A stretch of 64,000 bases of DNA from positions 744,001 through 808,000 of the forward strand of contig NZ_CANMMT010000001.1 of the NCBI RefSeq assembly GCF_947499065.1, read 5' to 3'. Made by a program: the position numbers and the translations under genes. Below the pieces are notes generated by a model, which did no database searches, was not told the DNA's origin, and saw only the letters and a program-made list of their open reading frames with translations. Origin of the DNA: an uncultured Tenacibaculum sp. (GTDB taxonomy: Bacteria; Bacteroidota; Bacteroidia; Flavobacteriales; Flavobacteriaceae). Shown here in pieces: positions 33,238 through 42,108 of this stretch (position 1 is the stretch's first letter; each line of letters opens with the position of its first letter).

Positions 33238-33277
33238 AAATCCTATCATTCTAAAAATGGTAGGATTTTTTATTTTT
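33238..33277 (+). terminator. Terminator of glyS
   Basis: A 13-bp stem with one G-U (33238-33250 with 33256-33268), loop CTAAA, then a long T tract. The tract overlaps the -7 element TATTTTTG (33271-33278) of the next gene. Confidence 0.85.
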
Positions 33278-33278
33278 G
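33271..33278 (+). promoter_or_regulatory. -7 promoter element overlapping glyS terminator
   Basis: TATTTTTG, an exact TAnnTTTG match, is formed by the end of the glyS terminator T tract and lies 19 nt before the start at 33298. Confidence 0.5.
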
Positions 33279-33297
33279 CGCTATTAAATAGAAAACA

Positions 33298-33522
33298 ATG
33301 AAGACTTTATTAAAAATACTATTCGTTATCTTTTTATTATGGATGATTGCTGGAGTTTACCTATTAAACACTGAGCATCCAAAAGCCCAAGTAGTAATGG
33401 GATTAGGGGTTTTATTTATGTCATTTATTTTAATGCCCTTATTTATTTACTACCGATATAAAGATGGAAAGTACAAGAAGTACGTTATAAATAATAATCA
33501 AAATAAAAAAGCTGAGAATTAA
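33298..33522 (+). CDS. Small two-helix membrane protein
   Basis: The 74-residue protein has two transmembrane segments (about 5-23 and 31-50) joined by a short loop and followed by a basic, Asn/Lys-rich cytosolic tail. No domain was recognised. A -7 promoter element precedes it and a shared terminator ends it, so it is a small independent transcript. Its stop codon overlaps the stop of the convergent RhlE gene. Confidence 0.7.
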   Translation: MKTLLKILFVIFLLWMIAGVYLLNTEHPKAQVVMGLGVLFMSFILMPLFIYYRYKDGKYKKYVINNNQNKKAEN

Positions 33523-33536
33523 TCCTCAGCTTTTTT
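33505..33536. terminator. Bidirectional terminator with both stop codons in its loop
   Basis: GCTGAG (33511-33516) pairs with CTCAGC (33525-33530), extended by A6 and T6 runs. The 8-nt loop contains the overlapping stop codons of the plus gene (ends 33522) and the minus gene (ends 33519). Confidence 0.85.
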
Positions 33537-34895
33537 ATTATTTCTTCTTTTGTTATTTCTTTTTCTCGGTTTGTTATTAGAGCTAGCAGAAGATTGGTTC
33601 TTTTTATTATTTCTAGACCTTCCTTCTTTTTTATTTGAAGGCTTGTTAGAATTGTCTTTTGTGTTTTTTTTGCTCGAACCACCTCTATGAGTAGCACCAA
33701 CGCCTTTTTTCTTTTTAAAAGGTTTCTTTTTTTGAGTAGAAGCTCTTTTAGGTCCCGCTGTATCAGTAGGCTCATATCCTTCAATAATCTCAGTTTTTAG
33801 CTTCTGTTTTAAGATTTTTTCTATTTCTTTTTGATATTCTGTTTCTTCGCTGCAAACCAAAGAAATAGCTTCTCCTTTAGCACCAGCTCTACCAGTTCTA
33901 CCAATTCTATGAACATAATCTTCAGGAACATTAGGTAGTTCAAAATTTATAACATGTGGTAGTAAAGGAATGTCAATACCACGTGCAGCAATATCAGTGG
34001 CAACCAAAACTCTATTAGTATTGTTTTTAAAATTAGCTAAAGCTTTGGTTCTGGCTCCTTGACTTTTATTTCCATGAATAGCAGCAGCAGTAACACCAGC
34101 TTTAATAAGCTTTTCGGTTAGTTTATTAGCTCCGTGTTTGGTTCTAGTGAAAATTAAAACCTGACTCCAATTACCTTCTTTGATGAGTTTGATAACAATC
34201 TCTGTTTTCTTTTTCTTGTCAATTGAATAAACTTTTTGAGCAACTTTATCGGCGGTAGAATTTTGCGGAGCAGCTTCTACAGAAACAGGGTTGTTTAAAA
34301 TACCTTCAGCAAGTTTTTTTATTTCTTTAGAAAAAGTGGCCGAAAACAATAGGTTTTGACGATTTGAAGGCATAAAACTGATAATCTTATTAATGTCTCT
34401 AACAAACCCCATGTCTAACATTCTATCAGCCTCATCTAAAATAAGAACATCAATTCGCTTAAATGATACAGCTTTTTGATCATGTAAATCTAATAATCTA
34501 CCAGGAGTAGCAACTAGTATATCAACACCTTGCCTTAATGTTTTAATTTGACCAGATGCTTTAACACCTCCAAAAACTACGGCAGACTTAATATTTAAAT
34601 ATGTACTATATTCTCTTACATTATCATAAACTTGAGCAGCTAATTCTCTCGTAGGAGTTAATACTAAAGCTCTTATTGGACGGTATTTTGGATGTTTAGT
34701 TTCTGCTAATCGTTGTAAAACAGGTAGTGTGAAACCAGCAGTTTTTCCAGTTCCAGTTTGTGCAGAAGCTAATATATCTTTTCCTTCTAATATATGTGGA
34801 ATTGCTTTTTCTTGAATTGGAGAAGGAGAATTGTATCCTTTTTCTTTGATGGCTTTTAGTAAAGCATCAGATAAACCTAAAGATTTAAATGTCAT
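33519..34895 (-). CDS. rhlE: DEAD-box RNA helicase, RhlE-like
   Basis: All DEAD-box motifs are present: Q motif ([26 protein letters not shown]), I (AQTGTGKT), Ia (PTRELAAQ), Ib (TPGRLLDL), II (DEAD, with RMLDMGF), III (SATFS), V ([11 protein letters not shown]) and VI ([10 protein letters not shown]). After residue 380 comes a basic, low-complexity tail rich in Lys, Asn and Ser, which probably binds RNA. RhlE proteins act in rRNA maturation and cold adaptation. The gene appears monocistronic. Its 3' end shares a terminator with the convergent membrane protein gene. Confidence 0.93.
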   Translation of the reverse strand: MTFKSLGLSDALLKAIKEKGYNSPSPIQEKAIPHILEGKDILASAQTGTGKTAGFTLPVLQRLAETKHPKYRPIRALVLTPTRELAAQVYDNVREYSTYLNIKSAVVFGGVKASGQIKTLRQGVDILVATPGRLLDLHDQKAVSFKRIDVLILDEADRMLDMGFVRDINKIISFMPSNRQNLLFSATFSKEIKKLAEGILNNPVSVEAAPQNSTADKVAQKVYSIDKKKKTEIVIKLIKEGNWSQVLIFTRTKHGANKLTEKLIKAGVTAAAIHGNKSQGARTKALANFKNNTNRVLVATDIAARGIDIPLLPHVINFELPNVPEDYVHRIGRTGRAGAKGEAISLVCSEETEYQKEIEKILKQKLKTEIIEGYEPTDTAGPKRASTQKKKPFKKKKGVGATHRGGSSKKNTKDNSNKPSNKKEGRSRNNKKNQSSASSNNKPRKRNNKRRNNKKAED

Positions 34896-34973
34896 ATGTT
34901 TTTTTTCAGAAATAGCGATAATAAGTATAGCTATGAAGCTGCAAAGGTACTGCTATTTATTAGGAAGTATAGT

Positions 34974-35005
34974 AAATAAAAAAAGACGCCCAAAAAGCGC
35001 CTTTT
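34974..35005 (-). terminator. Terminator of small membrane-protein gene
   Basis: On the minus strand AAAAGGCGC pairs with GCGTCTTTT (one G-U), loop TTTTTGG, then U residues. The plus strand would have an A-C mismatch at the same point, so it is optimised for the minus direction. Confidence 0.75.
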
Positions 35006-35025
35006 AGATGTAATATTTAGCTAGC

Positions 35026-35277
35026 TTATTTTTTCATTGCACCTTTAATAAGTCCAATAATAACCATTAAAACTCCACCACCAACACCGCTACCAATGAT
35101 GTTTCCAATAATACCAGAAATATCAATGTTAAGCATGCCTAATAGTTGGGCTCCTAGTCCACCACCAAGAATTCCCACAACAGAATTCCAAAGAGTACCT
35201 AAAGAATATTTTTTTAATAAAGCACCAGCAATGTTACCCCCAACGGCACCACTTAATAAGCTAATAATTAATTCCAT
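35026..35277 (-). CDS. Small Gly-rich membrane protein
   Basis: The 83-residue protein is rich in Gly and hydrophobics with three membrane-spanning stretches (about 1-20, 30-48, 52-78), and conserved SGAVGGNIAGALLKKYSLGTLWNSVVGILGGGLGAQLLG. Similar short proteins are common in Flavobacteriaceae and are labelled only as putative membrane proteins. There is a loose resemblance to the GlsB/YeaQ stress family but no clear signature. It has its own terminator, so it is monocistronic. Confidence 0.7.
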   Translation of the reverse strand: MELIISLLSGAVGGNIAGALLKKYSLGTLWNSVVGILGGGLGAQLLGMLNIDISGIIGNIIGSGVGGGVLMVIIGLIKGAMKK

Positions 35278-35354
35278 AATTTATTGTTTTTTAATTAGTT
35301 AATTGATTCTAAAGAAAGTGAAAATTAATTAATAAAACAAATAATGTCAGTTAG

Positions 35355-36320
35355 TTAGGTGGTTCCGATATGAAATAAAGCATCACCCATGTTTACAATT
35401 GGAAAGTTGTTTTTAGCAATAATATATCCATCAAAAGGAGCTTTGATATCAAAGTTAGTTTTACCGTAAGTATCCATAATATTACCTAATACTTGTCCTT
35501 TTTTAATTGCTGCTCCGTTTTCAATTTTGGCATTGAATAAACCAGCAACTTTAGCACGAATCCATTTTCGCTTATGAATAGCTATACTAATAAGATTTTC
35601 AGGAACTCCAACATTATGATTAATCATTTCAAAGTGTTTTAAAACTCTTAGTGTACCATTTATTCCTTGTTGAATAGCATTTTCATCTAAACGTAATGAT
35701 TCACCTCCTTCATAAACAATTACAGGGATATTATTTTTATAACATTGATTTCTAAAAGATTTAGGAATTAGTTTAGAGCCAAACAAAAAAGGAGCGTTAA
35801 AAAGCTTTGCTAGTTCATAACCTCTTTCATCTTCAGGTGTATATCTTATTTGAGGAAAGTTATTTCTTTGAGCCCCACCAGTGTGAAAGTCAATGGCAAA
35901 ATCGATATTTTTAGTAAGCTCTTTCATTAAGTAGTATGCCATTCTACTGGCCAAAGAACCAGACTTAGAACCAGGGAAACTTCTATTAACATCTTTCCCA
36001 TGCATATATCTAGATAAACTTAAAAAGCCAAAGATGTTTAATAAAGGAACAACAATAACACAACCTCTATGTATTTTATAAGATTTATCAATAAGCATTC
36101 TACGTACAAGTTCAATACTGTTTACTTCATCACCATGTAAACCTCCTTGTAATAAAATGGTAGGTCCTAATTTATCACCGTTAAAAACATATACAGGAAT
36201 TTCGATAAGAGTACCAGTAGGTAACCTATCAATAGGGATTTTAATTAATTTAGATTCGCCTAAACCAATTTTATTTCCACGTATTTCTACAATTTCGTTT
36301 TTAAACTCTTGTTCAAACAT
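35355..36320 (-). CDS. Succinylglutamate desuccinylase/aspartoacylase-family amidohydrolase
   Basis: A zinc carboxypeptidase-like fold. Zn ligands H62 and E65 are in LLQGGLHGDEVNS and H146 is in IDFHTGG; Arg blocks (SRYMHGKDVNRSFPG) match the AstE/AspA family. Length is 321. It overlaps the upstream rimK gene by 34 nt, so the two are coupled. The same gene pair recurs in other bacteria, and a role in processing glutamate- or aspartate-linked peptides made by the RimK-like ligase is an inference. The exact substrate is unknown. Confidence 0.88.
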   Translation of the reverse strand: MFEQEFKNEIVEIRGNKIGLGESKLIKIPIDRLPTGTLIEIPVYVFNGDKLGPTILLQGGLHGDEVNSIELVRRMLIDKSYKIHRGCVIVVPLLNIFGFLSLSRYMHGKDVNRSFPGSKSGSLASRMAYYLMKELTKNIDFAIDFHTGGAQRNNFPQIRYTPEDERGYELAKLFNAPFLFGSKLIPKSFRNQCYKNNIPVIVYEGGESLRLDENAIQQGINGTLRVLKHFEMINHNVGVPENLISIAIHKRKWIRAKVAGLFNAKIENGAAIKKGQVLGNIMDTYGKTNFDIKAPFDGYIIAKNNFPIVNMGDALFHIGTT

Positions 36321-37189
36321 TTTTCTTCTAAGAATTTAATAATAGCCTTGGCTATATTGTCTTTTGTATAAGCCTCAATACCTTGGAGCCCTGGAGTAGA
36401 GTTTACTTCAATTAGTAAAGGTCCTCTTTTTGAGCGTATCAAATCAACGCCAGTAACAGGTAAACTTAAGTATTGGGCAGCTTTTATAGCTATTTCTTCT
36501 TCTTTAGGAGTTAAGGTTACTTTAAAACCATTACCACCCCTATGAATATTTGAACGAAAATCATCTTCTAACCCTTTTCTTTTCATAGAAGAAACTACTT
36601 CATTTCCAACAACAAAAGCACGAATATCTTCACTGTTACTCTCTTGAATAAATTCTTGCAATAAAATATTAGTATTTGTACCATACATGGTATCAATAAT
36701 AGATTTGGCAGATTTTTTACTTTCGGCCAAAATCACACCAGAACCATGTGTACCTTCTTGTAGTTTAATTATAATTGGAGCGCCACCTAACAAATCTATC
36801 TGTTCGTTAATATTCTCTGGATTAACAGAAAATAAAGTATCTGGAATAGGAATGTTTTTGCGGTTCATTATTTGTAAAGTACGAACCTTATTTTGAGCAC
36901 GTAGAATTCCTAAAGAAGTGGCAGCACTATATACACCATTCATTTCAAACTCTTTAACAACTGCTGCGCCATGACGAGTTGCAGAAGCACCAATTCTAGG
37001 AATAATTACATCGGGAATATCAATAATATTTTCACCTTCATAAATAATTTCAGGCTTACCGTTGGTAAGTTTTATAGAACATCTTAAATGATTTATAATT
37101 CTAACATTATGTCCTCTACGATGCGCTTCTTTATATATTCTTTGTGTAGAATATATTTGGTCACTAACAGAAAGAATAAAAATATTCAT
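36287..37189 (-). CDS. rimK: RimK-like ATP-grasp ligase
   Basis: ATP-grasp fold of the RimK family (glutamate ligation to ribosomal protein S6 in E. coli). The N-terminal domain has IPRIGASATRHGAAVVKEFE. The ATP-binding core has IIKLQEGTHGSGVILAES and LLQEFIQES. The Mg-binding C-terminal block is GPLLIEVNSTPGLQGIE, as in RimK, with the conserved EVNSxPG. The frame is open to 37222, but MNIFILS at 37189 is the natural start. The partner enzyme gene overlaps by 34 nt. Whether S6 or a small molecule is the acceptor is not shown. Confidence 0.9.
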   Translation of the reverse strand: MNIFILSVSDQIYSTQRIYKEAHRRGHNVRIINHLRCSIKLTNGKPEIIYEGENIIDIPDVIIPRIGASATRHGAAVVKEFEMNGVYSAATSLGILRAQNKVRTLQIMNRKNIPIPDTLFSVNPENINEQIDLLGGAPIIIKLQEGTHGSGVILAESKKSAKSIIDTMYGTNTNILLQEFIQESNSEDIRAFVVGNEVVSSMKRKGLEDDFRSNIHRGGNGFKVTLTPKEEEIAIKAAQYLSLPVTGVDLIRSKRGPLLIEVNSTPGLQGIEAYTKDNIAKAIIKFLEEKCLNKSLKTKL

Positions 37190-37328
37190 AGCTATGCTGT
37201 TCAAATTACACAAATCTAACATTTTTTTGAATAGAGAGAATTGTTTTTATAGTGGATAAGATAATGTTCTGTTAATTTTTTTTGATATAATGTTTACATG
37301 AAGTACTTTCATAAGCTCTAAAACCAAG

Positions 37329-40148
37329 ATGATGAAAACAATTTGTAAAGTTTTTATAGCATTAGTTCCTTATGCGTTGGTAGCACAGCAAGCTACTTCT
37401 TCTAAAATAGTAAAAGAATCGCTAGTACAAAAAGAAGCACTAGCAAAAACATCCATAGTAAAAAATGTTTCTTTTGAAAACATTGGACCAACAGTAATGA
37501 GTGGTCGAGTAGTAGATATTGATGTAAATCCAGAGAATACAACTGAATTTTATGTGGGTTATGCATCAGGAGGTTTGTGGTATACAAATAATAATGGAAC
37601 AACTTTTACACCAGTATTAGATAGTTCACCAACACAAAATGTAGGGGATATTGCAGTTGATTGGAAAAACGGAACACTTTGGGTAGGTACAGGAGAAAAT
37701 AATTCATCACGTTCTTCATATGCAGGGATTGGGATTTTAAAATCTACTGATAAAGGAAAAACGTGGGAAAATGTTGGATTACAGGATAGTCATCATATTG
37801 GAAGAATTTTAATTAACCCAAATAATCCAGATGAGGTTGTTGTTGGAGCTATAGGTCATTTATATTCCTCAAATAACGAGCGTGGTATTTTTAAAACTAC
37901 CGATGGTGGTAAAACTTGGAAAAAAACGTTGTTTATTAATGAAAATACTGGAATTATAGATGTGCAGCAAGCGCCCAATAATTTTAATGTATTATATGCA
38001 GCAGCTTGGGAACGTAATAGAAAGGCATGGAATTTTGATGGAGATGGAAAGAATTCAGCAATTTATAAATCAACAGACGCAGGAACTACTTGGACAAAAA
38101 TATCCGACAATAATGGTTTCCCAAATGGAGAAAATGTAGGAAGAATTGGTTTAGCAGTTTTTAATGAAAATGTAGTATATGCTTTTCACGATAGTCAGTT
38201 TAGAAGAAAAAAGGAAAAGAAAAAAGAAGAAGACTCAAATGCGCTAACAAAAGACGATTTTAAAACAATGTCTGTAGAAGACTTTTTAAAATTGAAAGAT
38301 AAAAAGCTGAATACCTATTTAAAAATGAATGGTTTTCAAGAAAAATATAGAGCTGAAAATGTAAAACAAATGGTGCGTTCAGGTTCTGTAAAACCAAACG
38401 ATTTAGCTAAGTATTTAGAAAACGCAAATACATTGTTATTTGATACTCCGGTAATTGGAGCAGAAGTGTTTAAAACTACCAATGGTGGAAAAACATGGAA
38501 GAAAACACACGAAGGTTATTTAGATGATTTATATTATTCATATGGATATTATTTTGGAGAAATACGAGTAGATCCACAGGATGAAAAAGGAATTTATGTA
38601 TTAGGGGTTCCTATTTTAAAATCGAAAGATGGAGGAAAAACATTTACATCAATTAGTAAAGAAAATGTACATGCCGATCATCAAGCATTATGGGTAAATG
38701 CAAAGAAACAAGGACATTTAATTGATGGTAATGATGGAGGTTTAAATATTTCATATGATGATGGTGAAAGTTGGACAAAACTGAATCAACCAGCAGTGGG
38801 TCAGTTTTATACGGTTTATGCCGATAATCAGAAAAACTATAAAGTGTATGGAGGTTTACAAGACAATGGTGTTTGGGTAGCGAGCCATAATGCTAAAATG
38901 GATAAGCGTTGGAAGCAAACAGGAAAAAATCCATACGAGAGTATTATGGGAGGAGATGGTATGCAAGTGGCTGTAGACGATAGAGACCCTAATATTGTAT
39001 ATACAGGATATCAATTTGGAAACTACTTCCGTATAAATAGAAAAACTGGACAGCAAAAATATATTCAACCAAAACATAAGTTAGGAGAAAATCCATATCG
39101 CTTTAATTGGCAAACACCTATCCAGTTATCAAAACACAATCAGGATATATTATACTTAGGAGGAAATAAATTACACCGTTCGTTAGATAAAGGAGATACT
39201 TGGGAAACTATTTCAGAAGATTTAACCAAAGGAGGAAGAAAAGGTAATGTAGCTTATGGTACGTTAACTACTATTTCGGAAAGCCCGTTCCAATTTGGTT
39301 TAATTTATATAGGAACCGATGATGGACTTGTACAAGTTACTAAAAATGCAGGCGGAAGTTGGGAGAACATCTCAAATACATTACCTCAAAACTTATGGGT
39401 AAGTAGAGTAATTGCCTCAAAACATAAAAAAGGAAGAGTGTATGTTACGTTGAATGGATACCGTTGGGACGATTTTAATGTATATGTATACATGTCTGAT
39501 AATTATGGGGAAACATGGAAAAATATAAGTGGTAACATTCCAGCTTCACCAGTAAATGTGATTAAAGAAGATCCTAAAAAAGAAAACATTTTGTATGTAG
39601 GAACGGATAATGGTTTGTATGTATCTTTTAATAAAGGTGCAGAATGGCAATTATTCCAAAAAGGGCTACCTAATGTAGCGGTTCACGATTTAGTAATTCA
39701 GCCAAAGGCTAAGCATTTAATTGTAGGAACGCATGGTCGTAGTTTGTATAAAGCAAACATAGCACCGTTGCAAGATTTCAAAAATGAAGAAACATTATTT
39801 GCTATAAAGAAAATTAGAAAAAGTAATTTTTGGGGAAGTTCATGGAGTAAGTGGTTAAAGCCAAATACACCTAAAATTTCGATTCCATTTTATGTGAGAG
39901 AAAATAAAAAGGTTAGTATTAAAATTTATGCAGGAGATATTCTAGTAAATACAATTAAAAAAGATGTAGAGAAAGGATTTAATGAAATAACATACGATGC
40001 TTCTTTTTCTGAAAAAGGAAGAAAAGAATATCTGAAAAAACATAAGGATGCAATTGTAAAAAAAGCAAAAAACGGAGTTTATTATTTACCAAAAGGAAAA
40101 TATACTATAAAGTTTGAGGACAAAAAGCAGACATTAGAAATTAAGTAA
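37329..40148 (+). CDS. Large secreted BNR/sortilin-type beta-propeller protein
   Basis: A signal peptide (MMKTICKVFIALVPYALVAQ) is followed by repeated BNR/Asp-box motifs of the form STDxGKTWxxxG: STDKGKTWENVG, TTDGGKTWKK, STDAGTTWTKI, TTNGGKTWKKTHEG, SKDGGKTFTS, SYDDGESWTKL and SLDKGDTWETI. These form two beta-propellers like Vps10/sortilin or exo-alpha-sialidase folds. A basic insert (about residues 290-370; KEKKKEEDSN) interrupts the first. The C-terminal 110 residues are Lys-rich with no obvious type IX secretion domain. Homologues are often labelled glycosyl hydrolase, but no catalytic residues are apparent, so the enzymatic role is uncertain. Confidence 0.88.
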   Translation: MMKTICKVFIALVPYALVAQQATSSKIVKESLVQKEALAKTSIVKNVSFENIGPTVMSGRVVDIDVNPENTTEFYVGYASGGLWYTNNNGTTFTPVLDSSPTQNVGDIAVDWKNGTLWVGTGENNSSRSSYAGIGILKSTDKGKTWENVGLQDSHHIGRILINPNNPDEVVVGAIGHLYSSNNERGIFKTTDGGKTWKKTLFINENTGIIDVQQAPNNFNVLYAAAWERNRKAWNFDGDGKNSAIYKSTDAGTTWTKISDNNGFPNGENVGRIGLAVFNENVVYAFHDSQFRRKKEKKKEEDSNALTKDDFKTMSVEDFLKLKDKKLNTYLKMNGFQEKYRAENVKQMVRSGSVKPNDLAKYLENANTLLFDTPVIGAEVFKTTNGGKTWKKTHEGYLDDLYYSYGYYFGEIRVDPQDEKGIYVLGVPILKSKDGGKTFTSISKENVHADHQALWVNAKKQGHLIDGNDGGLNISYDDGESWTKLNQPAVGQFYTVYADNQKNYKVYGGLQDNGVWVASHNAKMDKRWKQTGKNPYESIMGGDGMQVAVDDRDPNIVYTGYQFGNYFRINRKTGQQKYIQPKHKLGENPYRFNWQTPIQLSKHNQDILYLGGNKLHRSLDKGDTWETISEDLTKGGRKGNVAYGTLTTISESPFQFGLIYIGTDDGLVQVTKNAGGSWENISNTLPQNLWVSRVIASKHKKGRVYVTLNGYRWDDFNVYVYMSDNYGETWKNISGNIPASPVNVIKEDPKKENILYVGTDNGLYVSFNKGAEWQLFQKGLPNVAVHDLVIQPKAKHLIVGTHGRSLYKANIAPLQDFKNEETLFAIKKIRKSNFWGSSWSKWLKPNTPKISIPFYVRENKKVSIKIYAGDILVNTIKKDVEKGFNEITYDASFSEKGRKEYLKKHKDAIVKKAKNGVYYLPKGKYTIKFEDKKQTLEIK

Positions 40149-40202
40149 GTTGTAACATTTTTTTATTTAAGTACTCTAATAAGTATAAAAAAATCAAAGA
40201 AA

Positions 40203-40415
40203 ATGAAAAAATCGTTAAACTATACTTGTCCAAAATGTAATAATCATACTTACGAAGTAAGTGAAATGAGAGCTACAGGAGGAACATTGTCTAAAATTTT
40301 TGATGTACAGAATAAAAAATTTACTAGTGTAACTTGTCAAAGATGCAGTTATACAGAGTTTTATAAAGCAAGTACAAGTGCATTAAGTAATGTTTTTGAT
40401 TTCTTTACAAATTAA
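40203..40415 (+). CDS. Zinc-ribbon protein (DUF2082-like)
   Basis: A 70-residue protein with two CxxC knuckles (C9/C12 and C45/C48) and the intervening EVSEMRATGGTLSKIFDVQNKKF, as in DUF2082 predicted nucleic-acid-binding zinc-ribbon proteins. The linker motif FTSVTCQRCSYTEFY matches the family's second knuckle. There is no further domain. It is 54 nt after the BNR gene and 23 nt before folB. The function is unknown; a structural or nucleic-acid role is inferred only from the fold. Confidence 0.8.
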   Translation: MKKSLNYTCPKCNNHTYEVSEMRATGGTLSKIFDVQNKKFTSVTCQRCSYTEFYKASTSALSNVFDFFTN

Positions 40416-40425
40416 GAAACAATAG

Positions 40426-40433
40426 TATCTTTG
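40426..40433 (+). promoter_or_regulatory. -7 promoter element of folB
   Basis: TATCTTTG fits TAnnTTTG exactly and ends 5 nt before the folB ATG. No TTG box at the usual spacing is seen. It would give a near-leaderless transcript. Confidence 0.45.
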
Positions 40434-40438
40434 CCTAT

Positions 40439-40801
40439 ATGGGAATTATAAGAGTAAATGATATTCGTTTATTTACCAATCATGGATGTTTAGACGAAGA
40501 AGGAAAGATAGGCTCAGAATATAGAGTAGATGTTGAAGTAAAAGCAGATTTACAAAAATCGGCAAAAACGGATGAGTTAGTTGATACAGTAGACTATGTT
40601 CATTTAAATCATATTGTAAAAGAAGAAATGGCTATTCGTTCTAAATTATTGGAGCATGTAGCACAAAGAATTATAGATAGAATCTTTAGAGAGATACAAC
40701 TTGTTGAAGAGGCGGAGGTTAGCGTTTCAAAAATTAATCCACCAATAGGAGGAAATGTAGGAGAAGTTGTAATTATTGTAAAAGATGTGCGTAAAAATTA
40801 A
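40439..40801 (+). CDS. folB: Dihydroneopterin aldolase
   Basis: This folate-pathway enzyme cleaves 7,8-dihydroneopterin to 6-hydroxymethyl-dihydropterin. The family pattern is clear: IRLFTNHGCLDEEGKIGSEY (usual form the.gyhG...E), VDYVHLNHIVKEEM, LLEHVAQRI and the C-terminal VSKINPPIGGNVGEVVIIV (usual form vsKp.aPi...v.i). It ends 55 nt upstream of tRNA-Cys. The length of 120 is normal. No other fol genes are adjacent. Confidence 0.93.
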   Translation: MGIIRVNDIRLFTNHGCLDEEGKIGSEYRVDVEVKADLQKSAKTDELVDTVDYVHLNHIVKEEMAIRSKLLEHVAQRIIDRIFREIQLVEEAEVSVSKINPPIGGNVGEVVIIVKDVRKN

Positions 40802-40808
40802 AAAAAGC

Positions 40809-40838
40809 TTGCAGAAAAGGATAAAAACTGTAAATTTG
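40809..40838 (+). promoter_or_regulatory. Promoter of tRNA-Cys
   Basis: TTG (40809-40811), 19 nt, TAAATTTG (40831-40838), then 18 nt to the tRNA. It is an exact match to the TTG/TAnnTTTG consensus and the same geometry as the tRNA-Gln promoter. Confidence 0.8.
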
Positions 40839-40856
40839 CAGTCCTTATCAATATAA

Positions 40857-40927
40857 GGTGTCGTGGCCGAGTGGCTAGGCAGTGGTCTGCAACACCATGT
40901 ACAGCGGTTCGAATCCGCTCGACACCT
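40857..40927 (+). tRNA. tRNA-Cys (GCA anticodon)
   Basis: GGTGTCG and CGACACC form the acceptor stem, with discriminator T (U73) as expected for Cys. The anticodon loop CTGCAAC gives GCA (40889-40891) on the 5-bp stem GTGGT/ACCAT. T arm: AGCGG TTCGAAT CCGCT. 71 nt; CCA is not encoded. Confidence 0.96.
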
Positions 40928-40935
40928 CAGAAAGT

Positions 40936-40967
40936 AAAAACCTTCCATTATTTTGGAAGGTTTTTTT
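40936..40967 (+). terminator. Terminator of tRNA-Cys
   Basis: A 12-bp perfect stem (40936-40947 with 40954-40965), loop TTATTT, and T run. It starts 9 nt after the tRNA. Confidence 0.9.
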
Positions 40968-41253
40968 GTTGTAATAATAATTTAAAGTAACTAACAATTT
41001 TCTAGATAACAAAACAAGTATTTCCCTTCAAATAAAGGTAATTTCGACTCATGATAATGAATTTATATCAAAGGTTATAAATGTATTATAAGTATAATAT
41101 CTATTATAAAGTATTTCTAGCTAACAATTGAAAAATACTTAAATATAGCAGAGGTGGTTTAAAATTGCGTAAAGAGAATAAAAAGAATGCCTGCATTAAT
41201 GTTTTTGTTTTCCTTAACAAAAAGTTTCGTTAAAAATCTGCATCTTTGTAGTT
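40968..41253. other. Intergenic region without a visible gene
   Basis: 286 nt of AT-rich sequence between the tRNA-Cys terminator and the metallo-hydrolase gene. CATCTTTG at 41241-41248, 5 nt before the next start, resembles the -7 consensus with one mismatch. I see no open frame, hairpin or repeat worth calling. Confidence 0.5.
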
Positions 41254-42099
41254 ATGCGAATTTATCCGATAGAAACAGGTAATTTTAAGTTAGATGGCGG
41301 AGCCATGTTTGGTGTAGTACCAAAATCACTTTGGGAAAGAACAAATCCAGCAGACGAAAAGAATATGATATCAATGAGTATGCGATGCATGCTTATAGAA
41401 GATGGAGATAGACTTACACTGATAGACACTGGAATTGGAAACAAACAATCAGATAAATTTTTTGGGTATTATTATTTATTTGGAGACTTCTCTTTAGACG
41501 CTTCATTAGCTAAGTATGGTTTTCATAGAGATGATATAACCGATGTGTTTTTAACACACTTGCATTTTGATCATTGTGGAGGAGCAATCCAATGGAATAA
41601 ATTCCGAACAGGATACGAACCAGCTTTTAAAAATGCACGTTTTTGGAGTAATCAGCGTCATTGGGACTGGGCAATCCAACCAAATGCACGAGAAAAAGCA
41701 TCATTTTTACAAGAAAATATATTGCCAATACAAGAAAGTGGTCAACTAAATTTTTTACACTTAAACGCAAAAGATTATGTAGGGTTCGATGTATTGTTTA
41801 AAGATGGACATACAGAAAAACAAATGCTACCAAAAATAGAATACCAAGACAAAACCTTGGTGTTTATGGCCGATTTATTACCTACTGCAGGCCATATACC
41901 ATTACCATATGTTATGGGATATGATACTCGACCATTATTAACGCTAAAAGAAAAAGAAGCCTTCTTAAATGAGGCAGCAGATAAAGAATATTACTTGTTT
42001 TTAGAGCACGATGCCTATAATGAGGTAATAACTGTAAAGCATACTGAAAAAGGAGTACGATTAAAAGAGAGTTATAAATTTACAGATATATTTAATTAA
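41254..42099 (+). CDS. Metallo-beta-lactamase-fold hydrolase
   Basis: MBL fold with the HxHxDH metal motif in LTHLHFDHCGG (H102, H104, D106, H107), an N-terminal core MRCMLIEDGDRLTLIDTG, and FKDGHTEKQMLPKIEY providing the later ligand region, with FLEHDAY near the end. The 281-residue cytosolic protein belongs to the AHL-lactonase/hydrolase-like group of the superfamily; substrates differ widely and none can be assigned. A subtilase lipoprotein gene starts 9 nt downstream, so the two are probably co-transcribed. Confidence 0.85.
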   Translation: MRIYPIETGNFKLDGGAMFGVVPKSLWERTNPADEKNMISMSMRCMLIEDGDRLTLIDTGIGNKQSDKFFGYYYLFGDFSLDASLAKYGFHRDDITDVFLTHLHFDHCGGAIQWNKFRTGYEPAFKNARFWSNQRHWDWAIQPNAREKASFLQENILPIQESGQLNFLHLNAKDYVGFDVLFKDGHTEKQMLPKIEYQDKTLVFMADLLPTAGHIPLPYVMGYDTRPLLTLKEKEAFLNEAADKEYYLFLEHDAYNEVITVKHTEKGVRLKESYKFTDIFN

Positions 42100-42108
42100 A
42101 ATAGAGAT

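Noticed and set aside
33485..33784. Alternative minus-strand frame over the basic tail of RhlE
   Set aside because: Low-complexity Lys/Asn sequence gives long frames by chance; the RhlE frame carries all motifs.
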